A stretch of 64,000 nucleotides of DNA from Cladochytrium replicatum (GCA_025526935.1 JAHLKD010000042.1:186001-250000); one strand, 5' to 3'. Positions 1 to 11,906 are shown, counted from the first letter of the stretch. Notes: generated by a model from the sequence alone, not told the origin. A program made the numbers and translations.

Positions 1-1002
1 AGCAAGCTTTGCGCGAGTTTTGAGAAGTTCCTCCAACTTGAGGACCTGATCTGGTAGTGCAGAGTACATACCCTCAAACATTTTGCGGCGCGACTCTTCC
101 ACACGACAATATCTCAACACGATCGAGGCGTCCTCCCACGTCGTGGCAACCTCAGCTACTTCCTTCCCAGCCGTAAATCTGTTCATTAAGATTCGAGGGA
201 CACCAACCAGGGTTCGCTCTGGATCTGCAAAGCGAACATGGTCTACACCCGGATGCGACATGTGCGAGAACTGATGACCCAAGCGAAGGATGCGGTCGTA
301 GAGATCAACGAAGCGTTTCCTGCTATTTTCGGGCATGTGGATTCCGGACTTTTCGAAATCGATCAGGAGAAGTTCGGCCACACGGCGTTCTTCAGGATCC
401 AAAGATGCTAGAACTTGGGGCGTATCAACTACGCGTCGCAATGCCTAAGTTTGATTGGTCATTGGTCAGATTGGCAGAGATTTTTTGGTTGTTCGAATTA
501 CCAAGAACAATCCGCGATGAGTGTTGAGCTGGTTTAGATAATTCGTCAGATCTCCCAGGATCTCTGTAGCTGCCAACATGTAATATGGATCCGGGTGGAC
601 CGAGCGCAAGAGCTCGCACATGTCGACAACCGAACACAGCCAATCGCTCAAAACATCCAATCGCTTAACAGTCCGTCGAATCTCCTCGGTTGAGTTTGAT
701 TTTTCATCGATTATCGCATCCACTAGCGCCTGAGCCTGGCGTAGTCTGATCTGAGCAGCAGTGTAGAGAGCTTTTGGTGATACAAGATCATTGTAACCAA
801 AGAGTCCCGTGGGACGTACAGCGGAAGGGCGAGACATTCGTGTGTTGTGCCAATGGGTTGGAGAGTCAAACATCAGACGGAGATGTGAGGAAGAGCTGTC
901 GGTAGGAATTGAAGGAGAGGCGTTCGAAGCGAAGAATCTCGAGGTAACACCAAGAGTCCAAGACCCTGACTTTAGAGCAGCACGCACGGGAGATATGAGC
1001 AT
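1..1002 (-). CDS. OCT1: Mitochondrial intermediate peptidase, 5' part (runs off window)
   Basis: M3-family zinc metallopeptidase that removes an octapeptide from the N terminus of imported mitochondrial precursors after MPP cleavage; it acts in the matrix. Exon 1 is 1002-502 and exon 2 is 444 to beyond the window edge, with a 57-bp GT-AG intron at phase 0. I chose the ATG at 1002 because it opens a good matrix presequence (MLISPVRAALKSG, Arg/Ser rich, no acidic residues); an upstream in-frame ATG at 1134 lacks this. The N-terminal family signature is clear: GLFGYNDLVSP, DVLSDWLCSVVD, LNTHRGLFL, then after the intron LDPEERRVAELLLIDFEKSG. The catalytic HEXXH motif lies outside the window. It diverges from the SH3 gene at 1678. 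The family assignment is firm; only the start is inferred. Confidence 0.88.
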
Positions 1003-1677
1003 TGTTTGGCATTGAAGAGTGGTTCTCCGTCGCAACACAAAGGCGCATGGAGATGGTGTGTTCGCACCCATTGCGATTCGGTGCAACGGACAGGACGTGG
1101 CGAGGAATCCATCGTTGATCCACCGTCGATTCATTCATTGATACATTGATACGAGTATTTCCAATAGAATAATACAGTGCCAGTAGCAGTACCAGTACGT
1201 CCACCCCAACTATATTAACGTATTAACTCGATTATTCTCCACTCATGTCACGCCACACTCCTTGACTGCTCGCTTGTGGAATTCATCGTCGTTCCTGCCG
1301 TCAAACAACACACACCGCTCAGGGGTGTCTGTCTGTCCGTGTGTGTGTCGGCAACTCGTTTTCTTTTTGTGTGCACTCACGGCCCCATCTTTGATTCCCT
1401 GTCACGACCTCGTACTATACTATATTTATCGTTCACCGGCGAAGTCGCTGCCCATCTGATTCTCGGTAACCATATTCGATGCACTTTGATAAAAGTATCT
1501 GACCGATATCGCCACGTTCTGAACACACTCAACCAATGTTCTGAACCTACAGCGCGTGGTGGCACTCTTTTCAGTTATCCGAAGAAGTGACGGGCGGTCG
1601 AAAAAATCAAACACACAAAATTATTTCGGTGCTTTAATTCCAAAGGAGCATAATCTGGGTCGGGCTAAGAGGTGGTG
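1003..1677. other. Divergent intergenic region between OCT1 and the SH3 gene
   Basis: About 675 bp separate the two divergent starts. No conserved coding frame is convincing here. It presumably holds both promoters and 5' UTRs. I see no clear TATA box or other named element. Confidence 0.4.
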
Positions 1678-4600
1678 ATGAGCCAGGGAGGGGATAGAAA
1701 CAGCCGACGGGGGTCAAACGCCAGCACCACACCATCCAACAACGACACTCTTTTGTTTGTTCATGACGTCCATGATGCGGGGAAGAGGACCACATGGATG
1801 GGCAGGAGCGCGGGACTTTTGCGTCGGCTACCGTTTGTGGGATCCAACTCTCACGGTCTGTCACGACGGCCGACCATGTCTGCGGTTGACTCTGTCCTTG
1901 CGGATAGGAATCGCCGCACGGAGAACGACTCAAACCGGAATCAGAATCAGCTACAACTTCAACAGCACGCAAATGTATCGAAGGAGCAGTTACCGGAGGA
2001 TCCAAAGTCGCTTAGCGTTACAACGCCAGACTTGCTAAGCGGAGCACCAAGCCCAGCCCCTTCCGTCGACAATCACCGAAACTCCTTCAGCTCCGTAAAC
2101 AGTGTTCGCACCACCGCATCCGTGGCAGAAGCTCGCCAAGAATTTTTGAATGTACTGAGCGTTGTTCGTCCAGTTTCGTATTCTCCGCAGCCTGTCGTGG
2201 TATACCAACAATACGGGGGATATGATCCGCAGCTGGCACCTTCACAATTTTTCGTTCAACGGAGACCGAGTGGGGCTGCCTCGTTTAAATCCATTTCGAG
2301 CGAGGCGGAGGTTGCGAGTGGATCGCCATCGGCGGAAGGTCAGACTTCTGCCCACAGGCGACCAAGGGTCTCCATTAGCACCGTCTCATCTCCACCCAGC
2401 CCAATGGGTTTCTCATACTCATCCCCGCCGTCACCAAGTGGAAAAGCACCTCGACCTCCTCGTGGACCTCCCAAAGGAGGGTTTAATGCACCATCACCAT
2501 CGCCAGTCAACTCGCCACCCGGTTTCCCTACGGGGGCGTACATTGTGCCAATGTATGGCGTTCCTCCTCATGCGTCTCCAGTGATTGTACATCCAATCAA
2601 TGGCGTTGGACCGCCGTCTCCCGTTATTTACGGAGGACAGCCCGGAATGCCCGGAATGAATGTTCCAGGAAACCGCACTTCGTTTGCCATTATTCCTCCA
2701 CCAGGGGCAAGGCCCGTTCCGGCCGGCCTTGTTCCTACAGCACTTCAGTCCTTGCCGCCGAACGCCGTTCCCGTCTATCCGGTCGTGCGTACAGGCACTC
2801 CTCCAATGCGAGGTTCAACCCCAATGTTGTCACCATCAGCATCTCGAAGCAGCCTTGTGAGCTTGGATCATCAGGAGCGGGGACCGTCAAGGCCTATTTC
2901 GGGCCAAACGCCTCCACAATCTCCGCGAGGCTCAACTTACATGGTCCCTCCAAACATGGGCCGTGTGCCTTCCATCGTCACTGCATATTCTGTCATCACG
3001 CCTTCACCTCTGCAATCCGTCTCTCCATCCTACATGTTTTTCCCACCAAGACCGCCAGGTGTGCAGCAGCCTACCGGTGCTCCGCCGCCAAGTGCGGTAG
3101 TAAATTCACCGACTACACCGGAATCGCCAAGTCGGAGGTGGTCTGCGCCGACTCTTTCACCAACACCGTTTGGGGTTAGCGTGGAACCGGGCACCTCTAC
3201 TGATGATTTGACCTCGGGAAGTGAGCTGGAGATGATCGCGAAGAGTGACGACGCGACTGCGGTTAAATCTACAGGAGCAGTGTCTGGAAATATGTCAACT
3301 AATGCTGAACTTGGAAATGACGATACTGACACAGCGAACACGTCTTCGACGATGGAGGACAAAAGCAGTCAGTTGGAATTGCCAGATAAAGCCAGCCGTG
3401 GGTTTCCTGCAAAGACACATGAGGATGTTGTGTCGGATGGCACAACAGCTCGCAAGGAGGATACATTTATCCCTGAAAAAGAAAGCACCGACCCTTTGAC
3501 TCTGGCCAGGAACTGGATGTTCGGAATGATGAGCAACAAAAAAGCAGCTGCGGCTTCTTCTGGAGCAAGTACTGCTACGGAGGAAAAGGAAACGTCGTTA
3601 GCGAGACCGATGGAGTTTACCGCTGCACCAGAAGAATTCTCCAACGGAGAGCAAACCAAAAGTACTGCGAATGAAATACCTGCAAAACATGGTGCGGGCA
3701 ACAAGATGGGTTTCGACATGACTCTCGGAAAGCCAGTCGGACGGATGTCCGAACGCGATGAGTACACAAACAATCGTTCCGTATCGCCCCCACTTTCCAT
3801 GCACTATCCACCTTCCCTCCCTGACTTCAACACACCGATCATCCTCAACCCCGAAACCAGCAGCATCCTCACTGCGGACGAAGACTCGCAGATTCTCATT
3901 TCTCCCAAATGGGCTGCACCGTTCGAGTTGCTCTTGCGTCCGGGTAGCGCGTCCACGGTACGATCGAACCAATCGCCTATACGACAGTTTGGGGACCTGG
4001 CCCGCCCTTCCAGCCTCAGCGTGAAGCCTTCGCGATCCCAATCGAGTGTCCCGGGCTCGGAAGCCAGCATCCGCGCTCGAAGTGAAGACAGCATCGAGGA
4101 TCACGAATTGACAGCGGAAACGATCAAGCGCAATCCCTTCTCCGTTGCCGGTGACACTCATTCGATGGGGAGCAACACCCCCGAGGAGCTCTTCGGCAAG
4201 CGTCTGCCCATGATCTCCGCGACGCTGCTTTCCGAACGGTCGGCATCGCTTCCACATAAGCGCAACTCCATAGTATCAGAGCCGCCTTCACCGACAACAC
4301 CTACGTTGCAGAACATCGCACACCCCGGCGACGCGTCGGCGGTACACACGCCGATGACACCCGCCAGCGCCGCGCGAAGTTCCACGACGATGCGTCCCTC
4401 TCGGGTGAGCAGCGTGTCGGTCTCGCCACGCAACTCCCTCATCGACGTTCCCGGCACTTCGTCGTTGCTCTCGCGGCACCACACCGTCGCGTCGATCACA
4501 CCTTCCGTGCGGTCCGCCGCGATGACGTTCATGAGCACCGAGAGCGGGGGTAGCAGCTCGGAAAGTATTGCGAGCACGGTGTCGAGCGAGACGAACGAGT

Positions 4601-5310
4601 TTAGGTACCGCGTTCTCTCGGGACACGTACCGAAGTGGTATCCGATTGGAGACGAGCCGCAGAAGATCCCGGCAAGTTCGGTGAGGGGTGGGAGGTTCAG
4701 CACGACGCCGACGGGTGTGGAGCTCTGGACAGACGAGTTGGCGTTGAAGCCTGGGCAGGTTGTTGTCGTGTGGCAGCAGGTACGGTTCACGATTTTCTGA
4801 ATGGTGATTTTTTTCGGGGTGTGGTTGAACGAAAATTACGCTTTGTAGTTTGAGGATGCTTGGGCTGAAGGGTATTGTCCTGACACGATGGAGTCGGGCT
4901 ACTTCCCGCTCAACTGCTTGCGGCTGACCGAGGAGCAAATTGCATCTGCTCGACGTGCCGCAGACGTCGCCTCCCAAGTCAGTGCGGGGTACCCGACAAA
5001 GCGCGCACTCGAGGCCGAGGATCAGTTGATCAACATGAGCACGATTTTGCGTGCCGGAGTGCGAGGCGACTTGCCGCGGTCGCAATCGTTCCAGGCGAAA
5101 CCCAACTCGGGAACTTCATCTTTGACGCCTGTGGTGACGCGAGACGACGGTGGGGAGGCTAGCGGAGGCGGTGGTGGGTTTGGTGCGAAGCTGAAGAGAT
5201 GGAAACGTCGCGGTACGATCGATGGGGATCGGAGAGGGGGTGAAGAGAAGGCGAATAAGGCACCGATGAGGTCGAAGACCTTTGGCGCGAGTACAACGGC
5301 TTCGAGGTGA
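1678..5310 (+). CDS. Large Ser/Pro-rich protein with C-terminal SH3 domain
   Basis: Exons 1678-4779 and 4849-5310 join in frame across a 69-bp intron, giving about 1187 residues. The GTG-GTG triplets just before the first ATG at 1678 are not used in a nuclear gene. Residues 1-980 are low complexity: Ser, Pro, Gly and Tyr rich, with PPG and SPP stretches and many SP sites, so mostly disordered. Near residues 1015-1070 is an SH3 domain: the ALYDF-like strand is weak, then DELALKPGQVVVV, then after the intron FEDAWAEGYC and SGYFPLNCL, where the second Trp and the FPLNC motif match the ligand groove of fungal SH3 domains. A short Gly- and Arg-rich tail follows. SH3 domains bind Pro-rich ligands, so a scaffold or cortical-actin role is plausible but is inference only. 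The intron splits the SH3 domain. Confidence 0.82.
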
Positions 5311-5696
5311 ATAATGGTTTTGGGGGTCGTCAAGTATTGCCATGCGAGCTCTTGCGTTTCAGTTCTTGCAGATATGTTATTCTTTGAGTTTTTTTAACAT
5401 TATAGACAGCGTTTTCTTGAGTTGTTTCGTCCGTGTTTTTTCCAACGCCGATCCTCTCTTTTGTATCCAGCCTCTTCAGCATTTTTTGTGTTTCTTTTAT
5501 CGATGCTATGCTGAAAAGTCGCATTTGTTTTTTTGTGCGACTCGTTGTTTTTTTTCCCGTCTTTGATTTCTGTCCGCATGCAAAAGGACACTTTCTCTTT
5601 AGCTTCGTCCACCACTTTCTTTTTGCGTTTTCTCCCGCCCCATCATTTCTCTATTTCTTTATTTGCTTTTCTTGGAGATCCTTCTTTTGTCTTTTT
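5311..5696. other. T-rich non-coding stretch downstream of the SH3 gene
   Basis: Strongly pyrimidine-rich on the plus strand, with many TTTT and TTCTT runs. The open frames here are Phe/Cys/Ser strings typical of T-rich DNA. Probably 3' UTR and intergenic sequence. Confidence 0.45.
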
Positions 5697-5819
5697 TTAC
5701 AAGCAACATGAAATCAAAGCACTTTTCCATTGATTGTAAGTAAGCAGTCCACTGTCATACCTTTCAAACAGCAAGTGCTTGGCGGGTGTCGGACCTCCTC
5801 GCATTCCGGGTCCCATTTC

Positions 5820-7173
5820 AGTTTCAACCCTAGACCTCCACAACTCAAGAACGTTGCCGTGACCTTCCTTGCTGGCCAAGCTCATAGTCCGTTTGAATAC
5901 TTACGATCCAAACCGAGATCGTCGATTGGACCCATTTGACTGGCTAGATCCATCCCCGCCTCTGTCCATACGTGCTTCCTGTCGCAGAAAGGGTCGCTGC
6001 TTTGAAGGCAAGGATAGGACAGTCTTCCAATCGTTCGCCCAGCTTGATCGGGATTGCATCGACCAACTCGAGCGATAATTGCGGGCAATCAGGAAGGTAT
6101 ATTTCTGACTTGATCAACAACCTTTTTGCCGTGGATCACATTGATGTAAGGGTATTGGGTTATTTTTGAGACACAGTTTATGCAAAGCTCATCCAATATG
6201 GATTCTAAGCAGAGAGCTCCCCGATGCACTGATGGCGAGCGAAACCGAGCAACTTTATGGACTTGCGCAAGACGATAATGTGATTTTCTATCGTCGACTC
6301 AGGGAGGAGGAGTGCTGACGCTGTCGCGATGACATCCATGCTTGGGTTTAAAAGGTTTGTTTTTCAACAAGTTGCGATGGGCGGTTGGGACTGATTGTGA
6401 TTAAGCAGAGTGAGGAGGCATTACGACGGTGGTTGGCATGGTTGGACCTCCGAATAGGAGAGTTGGACTAGACAAAAACATATCACTTTCTTAGTTGCAT
6501 GAGCGACAGCTGCCATCAATTGATGATCAACACAAACACCAACAGCTCGAAATTTGCGTGATGAAATGCACTGTCGATCGCCCAAGTACTTCACTTCAGC
6601 TCCAGACCACTTGTTCTCTCCACCATTCGAGGACGTCAAGGCTTCCCGCGTAATCCATTGTGGCCCTGCCGCACTGAAGCTCTAACCCGCTTTTCTTCCA
6701 CCCACCGAGCACATCCACTTGTCCAGCTTCGCTTGCCTCGGTCATCGCAAAAATGATCCCAATTCAGTTCCAGCCCACTTGACTTCCACCATTCCAGAAC
6801 GTCCACTCGACTGAAATGGCTAGCTGTGTCAATTGCATGGTGAGAACAATAGGTTGAGACTGTAAAGAAAGAGGTTGAGCGTCCCCAGTGTGGCAAGCTG
6901 TATCCAGGGCGGTGACTCTGTGGATGAGCTGCACCTGGATATGCCTCCTTCGCAGATAGCCAGCTGTTCGTTGGTGGCATTGAGGATGCGGTCAACGAGG
7001 AAGAGTCAGCACTTGTATTGGAAAATGTCAAAGCTACTGATCTGATCGCTGGTCTAAACAAATATGGAGCTGGTGTCAATATCACGGAAATCAGAGCACG
7101 GCGCACACAACAGCTCGGAGCTGGGTCGGATATGATTATCTCGTTAATGATTACCAATAGAAGTACAAGTGTG
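5820..7173 (-). pseudogene. Decayed ankyrin repeats continuing the neighbouring ankyrin gene
   Basis: Downstream of the intact ankyrin gene the same repeat type returns in broken frames. Around 6840-6755 the minus strand reads HHAIDTASHFSRVDVLEWWK then SSGLELNWD. It then shifts frame into MTEASEAGQVDVLGGWKK and MDYAGSLDVLEWW at about 6740-6610, and shifts again. At 5885-5820 a last remnant reads ASKEGHGNVLELWRSRVE. Between 7170 and 6850 about 300 bp carry no repeat signal. At least three frameshifts and several stops separate the pieces. The simplest reading is that the ankyrin array was once longer, or duplicated in tandem, and its 3' part has died. The fragments are too short to say how many repeats were lost. 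Confidence 0.7.
5972..7165 (+). pseudogene. Plus-strand coding-like fragments inside the ankyrin relic
   Basis: Two plus-strand stretches look protein-coding but match nothing I recognise. At 5972-6135 a frame runs through ERVAALKARIGQSSNRSP to LINNLFAVDHID. It is followed by a GTAAG donor and, about 90 bp on, a frame LPDALMASETEQLYGLAQ ending in REEEC and a stop near 6318. At 6960-7165 a frame reads DSQLFVGGIEDAVNEEESA then TDLIAGLNKYGAGVNITEIR. The opposite strand carries ankyrin remnants in parts of this interval, so at least some must be chance or inserted sequence. I report them as gene scraps of unknown origin. Confidence 0.25.
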
Positions 7174-8370
7174 TCAAGCAAGACCGCTCTTTCCCCACCA
7201 ATCGATAACCTCATCGCACCACCATCCGTGCACAGTCAGGCTCAATCGCGATCTAACCTCATCTCTTGAGCATTTCAACTCTAAACCACTCTGCTTCCAC
7301 CATTCGAGCACGCTTATCTTTCGAAGATCGCTCGCCAAGATCAGCGCACGTTCACTAAACTTTAGCTCCAGTCCACTGCGCTTCCACCATTCAAGAACCT
7401 CAACGCAACCCGCATGATCCATCGCGCTTTCACTCCACTTCAACTCAAGACCGCTGAGTTTCCACCACTCCAACACGCCAACATTGTCCAACCCACTCGC
7501 GCTATCCATAGACCTTTCCGTGTATTTTAGCTCGAACCCGCTTCTCCTCCACCATTCCAGCACCCCCAGATGTCCTCCTTCGCTAGCCGAATCCATCGTA
7601 TGTTCACACCACGTCAACGCCAACCCGCTCGACCTCCAAAACTCCAGAACATCAACATGCCCGTTTTCGCTCGCGTCGTCCATCGTTCCGCAACTGACGT
7701 CGATCTCACGACCGCTCTCTTTCAGCCACCACACGAGCACGTCGACGTGCCCACCACGGCTAGCAAGCAGGAACGAAAGTGGCGAGTACTGGATCTCAAG
7801 ACCGCTGGATCTCCACCACTCGAGCACACGAACGTGTCCGCGTGCACTCGCCGAGTCCATCGCAGCCGAATTCCACGCCATGGGAAGGCCGCTCTGCATC
7901 CACCACCGCAGAACCTCCACGCGCCCCGCATCGCTCGCGGCTCTCATCGGATGCAGCGCGTCGTATTTCAGATCCAGCCCGCTTGATCTCCACCATTCGA
8001 GGACCGCAATGTTCCCGGCGCTGACGGCGTCGTGGACGCAAGCGTCGGTGTACTCGAGCTCCAGGCCGCTGTGTTTCCACCACTCGAGAACGTGTACGTG
8101 CCCGTTGGCGCTCGCTTTGTCGATCGCGTGGTGGGTGTAGTCCCGTGGTTGGTGGGAGGCGAGGTGGAGGTCCAGGACGTCGGCGAGTCCGCGGGCGCTG
8201 CAGGAGTCCATCGAGAGCGTTTCTATGTGCGGGAGGAGGGCGAGTTGAACATTGCGGCGTCGGAAGGCCGTCGCTGTCCGGAAGGCGTCGATTGGGCGGC
8301 CCAGAGCTGTTCCGAGGATGATCAGGATGTCGTCGATGAGTTCGATGGGAAGCTTCGTCCTCATGGTCAT
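7174..8370 (-). CDS. Ankyrin-repeat protein with tryptophan-rich repeats
   Basis: A single exon encodes 398 residues from the ATG at 8370. Residues 6-50 (LPIELIDDILIILGTALG) look like a degenerate F-box-type helix start. From about residue 75 there are ten or so repeats of 27-30 residues with the pattern AMDSASxxGHVxVLEWWK then SGLELKW, the divergent ankyrin form common in chytrid genomes, where WW replaces the usual helix-2 residues. Such proteins are expected to be protein-binding solenoids; an F-box plus ankyrin layout would suggest a substrate adaptor for an SCF ubiquitin ligase, but this is inference. Repeats near residues 300-340 are shortened (MDHAGCVEVLEWW lacks several residues). The stop falls inside a region that once continued into more repeats, so the C terminus may be truncated. 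Confidence 0.8.
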   Translation of the reverse strand: MTMRTKLPIELIDDILIILGTALGRPIDAFRTATAFRRRNVQLALLPHIETLSMDSCSARGLADVLDLHLASHQPRDYTHHAIDKASANGHVHVLEWWKHSGLELEYTDACVHDAVSAGNIAVLEWWRSSGLDLKYDALHPMRAASDAGRVEVLRWWMQSGLPMAWNSAAMDSASARGHVRVLEWWRSSGLEIQYSPLSFLLASRGGHVDVLVWWLKESGREIDVSCGTMDDASENGHVDVLEFWRSSGLALTWCEHTMDSASEGGHLGVLEWWRRSGFELKYTERSMDSASGLDNVGVLEWWKLSGLELKWSESAMDHAGCVEVLEWWKRSGLELKFSERALILASDLRKISVLEWWKQSGLELKCSRDEVRSRLSLTVHGWWCDEVIDWWGKSGLA

Positions 8371-8447
8371 GATAGTACCGTTGGCAAAAAGTAAATACTA
8401 ACGTTTCTTGTCTCTCCGTTTCGCAATAATTCGGCTCTATATATCCT

Positions 8448-8732
8448 TCAACGCCAGCAGAATCGTGCAGCCAATAATGAGGGATGTGTAAGAGAGCCAT
8501 GTTTCCTCTGTGCCCCTTGAGAAAAATGACAGTGATCTTGGCAACCTGCACCTGTTCTCAGCGCTTTCACCTTCTTTTGATGCAGCATTATTATCCTAAT
8601 ATCTATCTTCACAACATCGCCCACTCTTGTCACCTGAGTGTTCGAGTGTTGCGGTGAATTCCCTTTGTTCGCAAATATTGGGCTCTCAACAGCGACCCAA
8701 AATTCGATTGATGGGGATGTCTGAAGGGACAT
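8448..8732 (-). CDS. Uncertain short ORF upstream of the ankyrin gene
   Basis: From an ATG at 8732 a frame of about 95 residues opens with MSLQTSPSIEFWVAVESPIF and continues through GDVVKIDIRIIMLHQKKVKA. At about 8565 a second frame, VQVAKITVIFLKGHRG then NMALLHIPHYWLHDSAG, looks more protein-like than the continuation of the first, so an unseen splice or frameshift is likely. I do not recognise either piece. The stretch 8733-9216 shows nothing coding and probably holds the 3' UTR of the next minus-strand gene. Confidence 0.25.
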   Translation of the reverse strand: MSLQTSPSIEFWVAVESPIFANKGNSPQHSNTQVTRVGDVVKIDIRIIMLHQKKVKALRTGAGCQDHCHFSQGAQRKHGSLTHPSLLAARFCWR

Positions 8733-9216
8733 TGTGATCGTAGCGCTTGTTGCTGTCCTTTCTTTTTTTCCCTTGTATCTCAATGAAAAACTGTCTGGTC
8801 TGAAGCAAACTGCAGCCTTGCGCAAAGTTCCTGCTGTTGTCATCCATTGCCGCAAATCAGAGAGGCCCCAAGATAGGAAGAAAAGATTCTTCAGATATGG
8901 AGAAGAGAAACCAAGTACATAAAAAAAAGCATCATACAGAAAAAAGTAAGAATATAATATTTTAAAAGCGGCCTAAGGTGCGCACTACCCCCCAACAAGC
9001 GCACATCACCAGGGCCTCGACTGTTTTTCCCGAAACGAAGCAGCGTCCCAAATCTCAAAAAAAAACAATACCGTCTCGGCTTGTCCTTTTCAAATACATC
9101 TCGGATCAATACTCGACACAACAACACTTTCAACGTTCATATTATAGTTTTTGTGTACCAAGGGTCTTGGGTTCAGGTATCGCATTGCCGCCAAATTCTC
9201 TAGCTTTTGTTTCGGC

Positions 9217-9996
9217 TTAGGCTCGGAAGTCGTACTGATCCTGCAACTGCGACAAGATCACCCACACCCATTCCTAAAAAAGAACAAAACTCTTATCAGC
9301 CCCAATCACATCGGCATCCGCATGCTATAAAGTAACAAAAACTCACCTCGCTGTTCCTCACATACTCCATATTCACAAACCAAAACATCATCCACAACGA
9401 ACCAAGCCCGACCCAATGCACCCCGTCCACCCATGACGCCCACCCATGCCACCCGCCGTCATACCTTTCTCCACCGGCCACCCCAATCCCAAAACCCTCC
9501 CCGTCCCCCCTGACATCCCTCCACCACCACGGCGGAACAACACACATCCGGCTCTCAAAAGTCCCCGCCTCGCCCCTCACGGCCTCCCTGACCCCCCTGC
9601 TGACCACGCTCGGCTCGAGCCACACACACACCCCCAACAGCACCGCGAAAAACAGCACGACGCGCGCGTTCCTAGACGCGCCGTGCGCGGCGTTGCGGCG
9701 GTTGCGGAGGAACAGGAGCTGCCGCCGCGCGCTGCGCATCGAGGTGCTAATGCCCATGTGCGGCGAGGAGGGCGTGAGGGGGTCGGTCGAGGACTGCGGG
9801 AGGGGATAGCGCGGTTTCGTGGTGATGATGTGGTAGCTTAGGAGCGTTGGAGGGGCGCGTTGGAGGACGGTCGTGAGCAGGGAGAAGGTGAAGAGCGCCG
9901 CTTGGGAGGATGTGGATCCGTCGGATGACGATTGGGAGGAGGTGCTGGAGTCAAAAAAACAAAAACGGTTGTCAAGGCGTTTTCTGGCTCATATTC

Positions 9997-10043
<47 letters not shown>

Positions 10044-11546
10044 TGGACTTACGCGGAGAGCACAAGTGTAAGTGCGTTGAGTGCAAAGAGCGCGATGGCT
10101 ATGAACGTCCAGCTCATCACGACGTCCTTCAGAATCGCCCACATCGAGTCGCAGCATCCGGCACAGCTCTCCGCAAACGGGTCCTCGAGGTCATCATGGT
10201 AATGCCGCACGAGCTCCTCCTCTTCAGTATCATACGTCGGCTGCGTGTACTGCTGCACACTGCTTCTCTGCGCGTTCCCGCGTCGTCCCTGCGACGGCTG
10301 CACGGTCGTCGACGACGACGAGAGCGTCGATGCGGCAGAGCCCCTGCGCATGAGCGGTCCCCCGCCGACACCGCTCCCGCTCTGCTGCGCGCTGTTTCCG
10401 CCGAGTTTTGCGAGGATGCTCGCGGTCCAGGAAGACGAAGGGTGCGAGCCGTAGGACGAGGAAGCCGCTGCTGATGGGTGGAGATGCGCAGAGTAAGCGG
10501 AGTTTGGGGAAGGGGGGATGTGGGTTGGATTGGAGCGCTGGTGGTAGGAGACCGGGTTGGGTGCACTGGGATAGATTGATTGTGGGACGCCCGAGACGCT
10601 GGAGCGGACGTGGGATGTTGCGCCGTAGTTTGCATAGACTGAAGCGCGCAGGCTGGAAGACGAAGAGGGACCGCCGGATCCGTAGGCAATCGTTGGCGAA
10701 AATAGGATCGAAGGATCCTTTCTTCGATCTTTCATCATCAGACACTTTAGAATAAAAACCTAGGAAACAATAATAGCGTAATGCATACCCTCGGAGCGGT
10801 ATTTCCTCTGGTGATCCAGCGCGAACGATAGAAACATCACGCTCACAGATCGGAACAGCGCGGATGTCAGCAATAACCACGCATCGATCTCCTTCGGCTC
10901 GATCGACCACGTAGGCGGATCCCTTCTTCGACCACCAGTACTTGATCCGGGCGATCCGTCATCACCCGCGATCGAATACGCCGGCAAATCTCCGTCACCG
11001 GGCGACGAAAACCGGGGCAGATTCGAGCAATATCGAATCGAGTCTATAAGAAAACTGTTGAACAAAACAATTCTCAGTCTCCGATTCAATAAAAAATAGG
11101 CTCTTTGCACATAGTGTTACCTTGTTCCTACAGCACCAAAGAACAACGCCCACCACCCATTCTTGACCGTCGGATCGTTGATCTTTCGGTTGAACACCCT
11201 GACGGTGTTGATTCTCGCCGGGATGTATATTGCGAAAGCGATGCATGTGATAGCGATGGCTAGGAAGGTGAGAGTAGTCACTGGGTTGTAGATGGTGAAC
11301 CAGAGGGAGAGGACGGGAGCGGGGGGTTGTTGAGGGGCAGAGGATTTGGAGAGCGGGGGCAGTTGCGAGTCAAAGTAGGGGCAGTTTGGGAGCGAGATTC
11401 CACCGAGGATGTCGACTTCACACGATGATGGGGAGAGATGCGAGTATTAGGTTTGTTTGAAGAGAAAGAGGAATGACATACATACGTTCATCTGAGAGAT
11501 AGCGAGTGTTTCGAGACGAGGCGAGCCGTTCTGATTCTGCAGGCAT
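9217..11546 (-). CDS. Seven-helix membrane protein, six exons, family unknown
   Basis: Exons 11546-11486, 11415-11121, 11054-10789, 10728-10053, 9944-9347 and 9273-9217 join with all phases closing, giving 650 residues. Hydrophobic helices lie at about residues 66-85 (TLTFLAIAITCIAFAIYI), 106-126 (WWALFFGAVGTSFLID), 177-198 (LLLTSALFRSVSVMFLSF), 405-431 (FIAIALFALNALTLVLSA), about 450-470, 530-550 (VVLFFAVLLGVCVWL) and 595-620 (VGLGSLWMMFWFV). The loop between helices 3 and 4 is over 200 residues, Ser/Gly rich and acidic at its end. After helix 3 comes a basic DHQRKYR. Seven helices, a short N terminus and a long third-to-fourth loop would fit a GPCR-like receptor, but I see no diagnostic motif and do not assign a family. 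Introns 60-108 bp; one contains a GT repeat. Confidence 0.7.
9999..10040. repeat. (GT)21 microsatellite in an intron
   Basis: An uninterrupted run of about 21 GT dinucleotides (CA on the coding strand) lies inside the 10052-9945 intron of the seven-helix protein, just downstream of its 5' splice site. Confidence 0.95.
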
Positions 11547-11906
11547 GAACTGGGAGTGTCAGGATTGAGAGGAGGGGTGGCGCGTCGACGGGGAGTAGGA
11601 CAGCCAACTTGGAGAAGACGATGAAATGCCGAGACTGAGAGATGAGAGAGAGTTTAATGATATGCTGTATTCCCCATTCCCCACTGGCTGGGGACGGACC
11701 GTAATAATAACATATAAAATTTCTATTTTGCACCACCGCTGGTCTCCCATCATGCGCTGCACCGCTGCACGTCAGACGGGTGAAAGTCACGCTAATAATT
11801 CAATTCTGATCACCAAATTTGTGCGATCACACCCTGTCACTACTCAAATAATATTATTACCATATCAAATTCCAATCTCTCTCTCCCTTACTCATGCGTT
11901 TTAACT

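Noticed and set aside
1672-1677. GTG start of the SH3 gene
   Set aside because: Nuclear fungal genes start at ATG; the ATG at 1678 is six bases on.
4288-5085. Minus-strand 265-residue ORF over the SH3 gene
   Set aside because: Antisense shadow of a GC-rich Ser/Pro coding region; it spans the intron and has no family pattern.
7484-8140. Plus-strand ORF of 218 residues over the ankyrin gene
   Set aside because: Exact antisense of the ankyrin repeats; its own repeats (SxxPLxxHHSxT) merely mirror WWxxSGLE codons.
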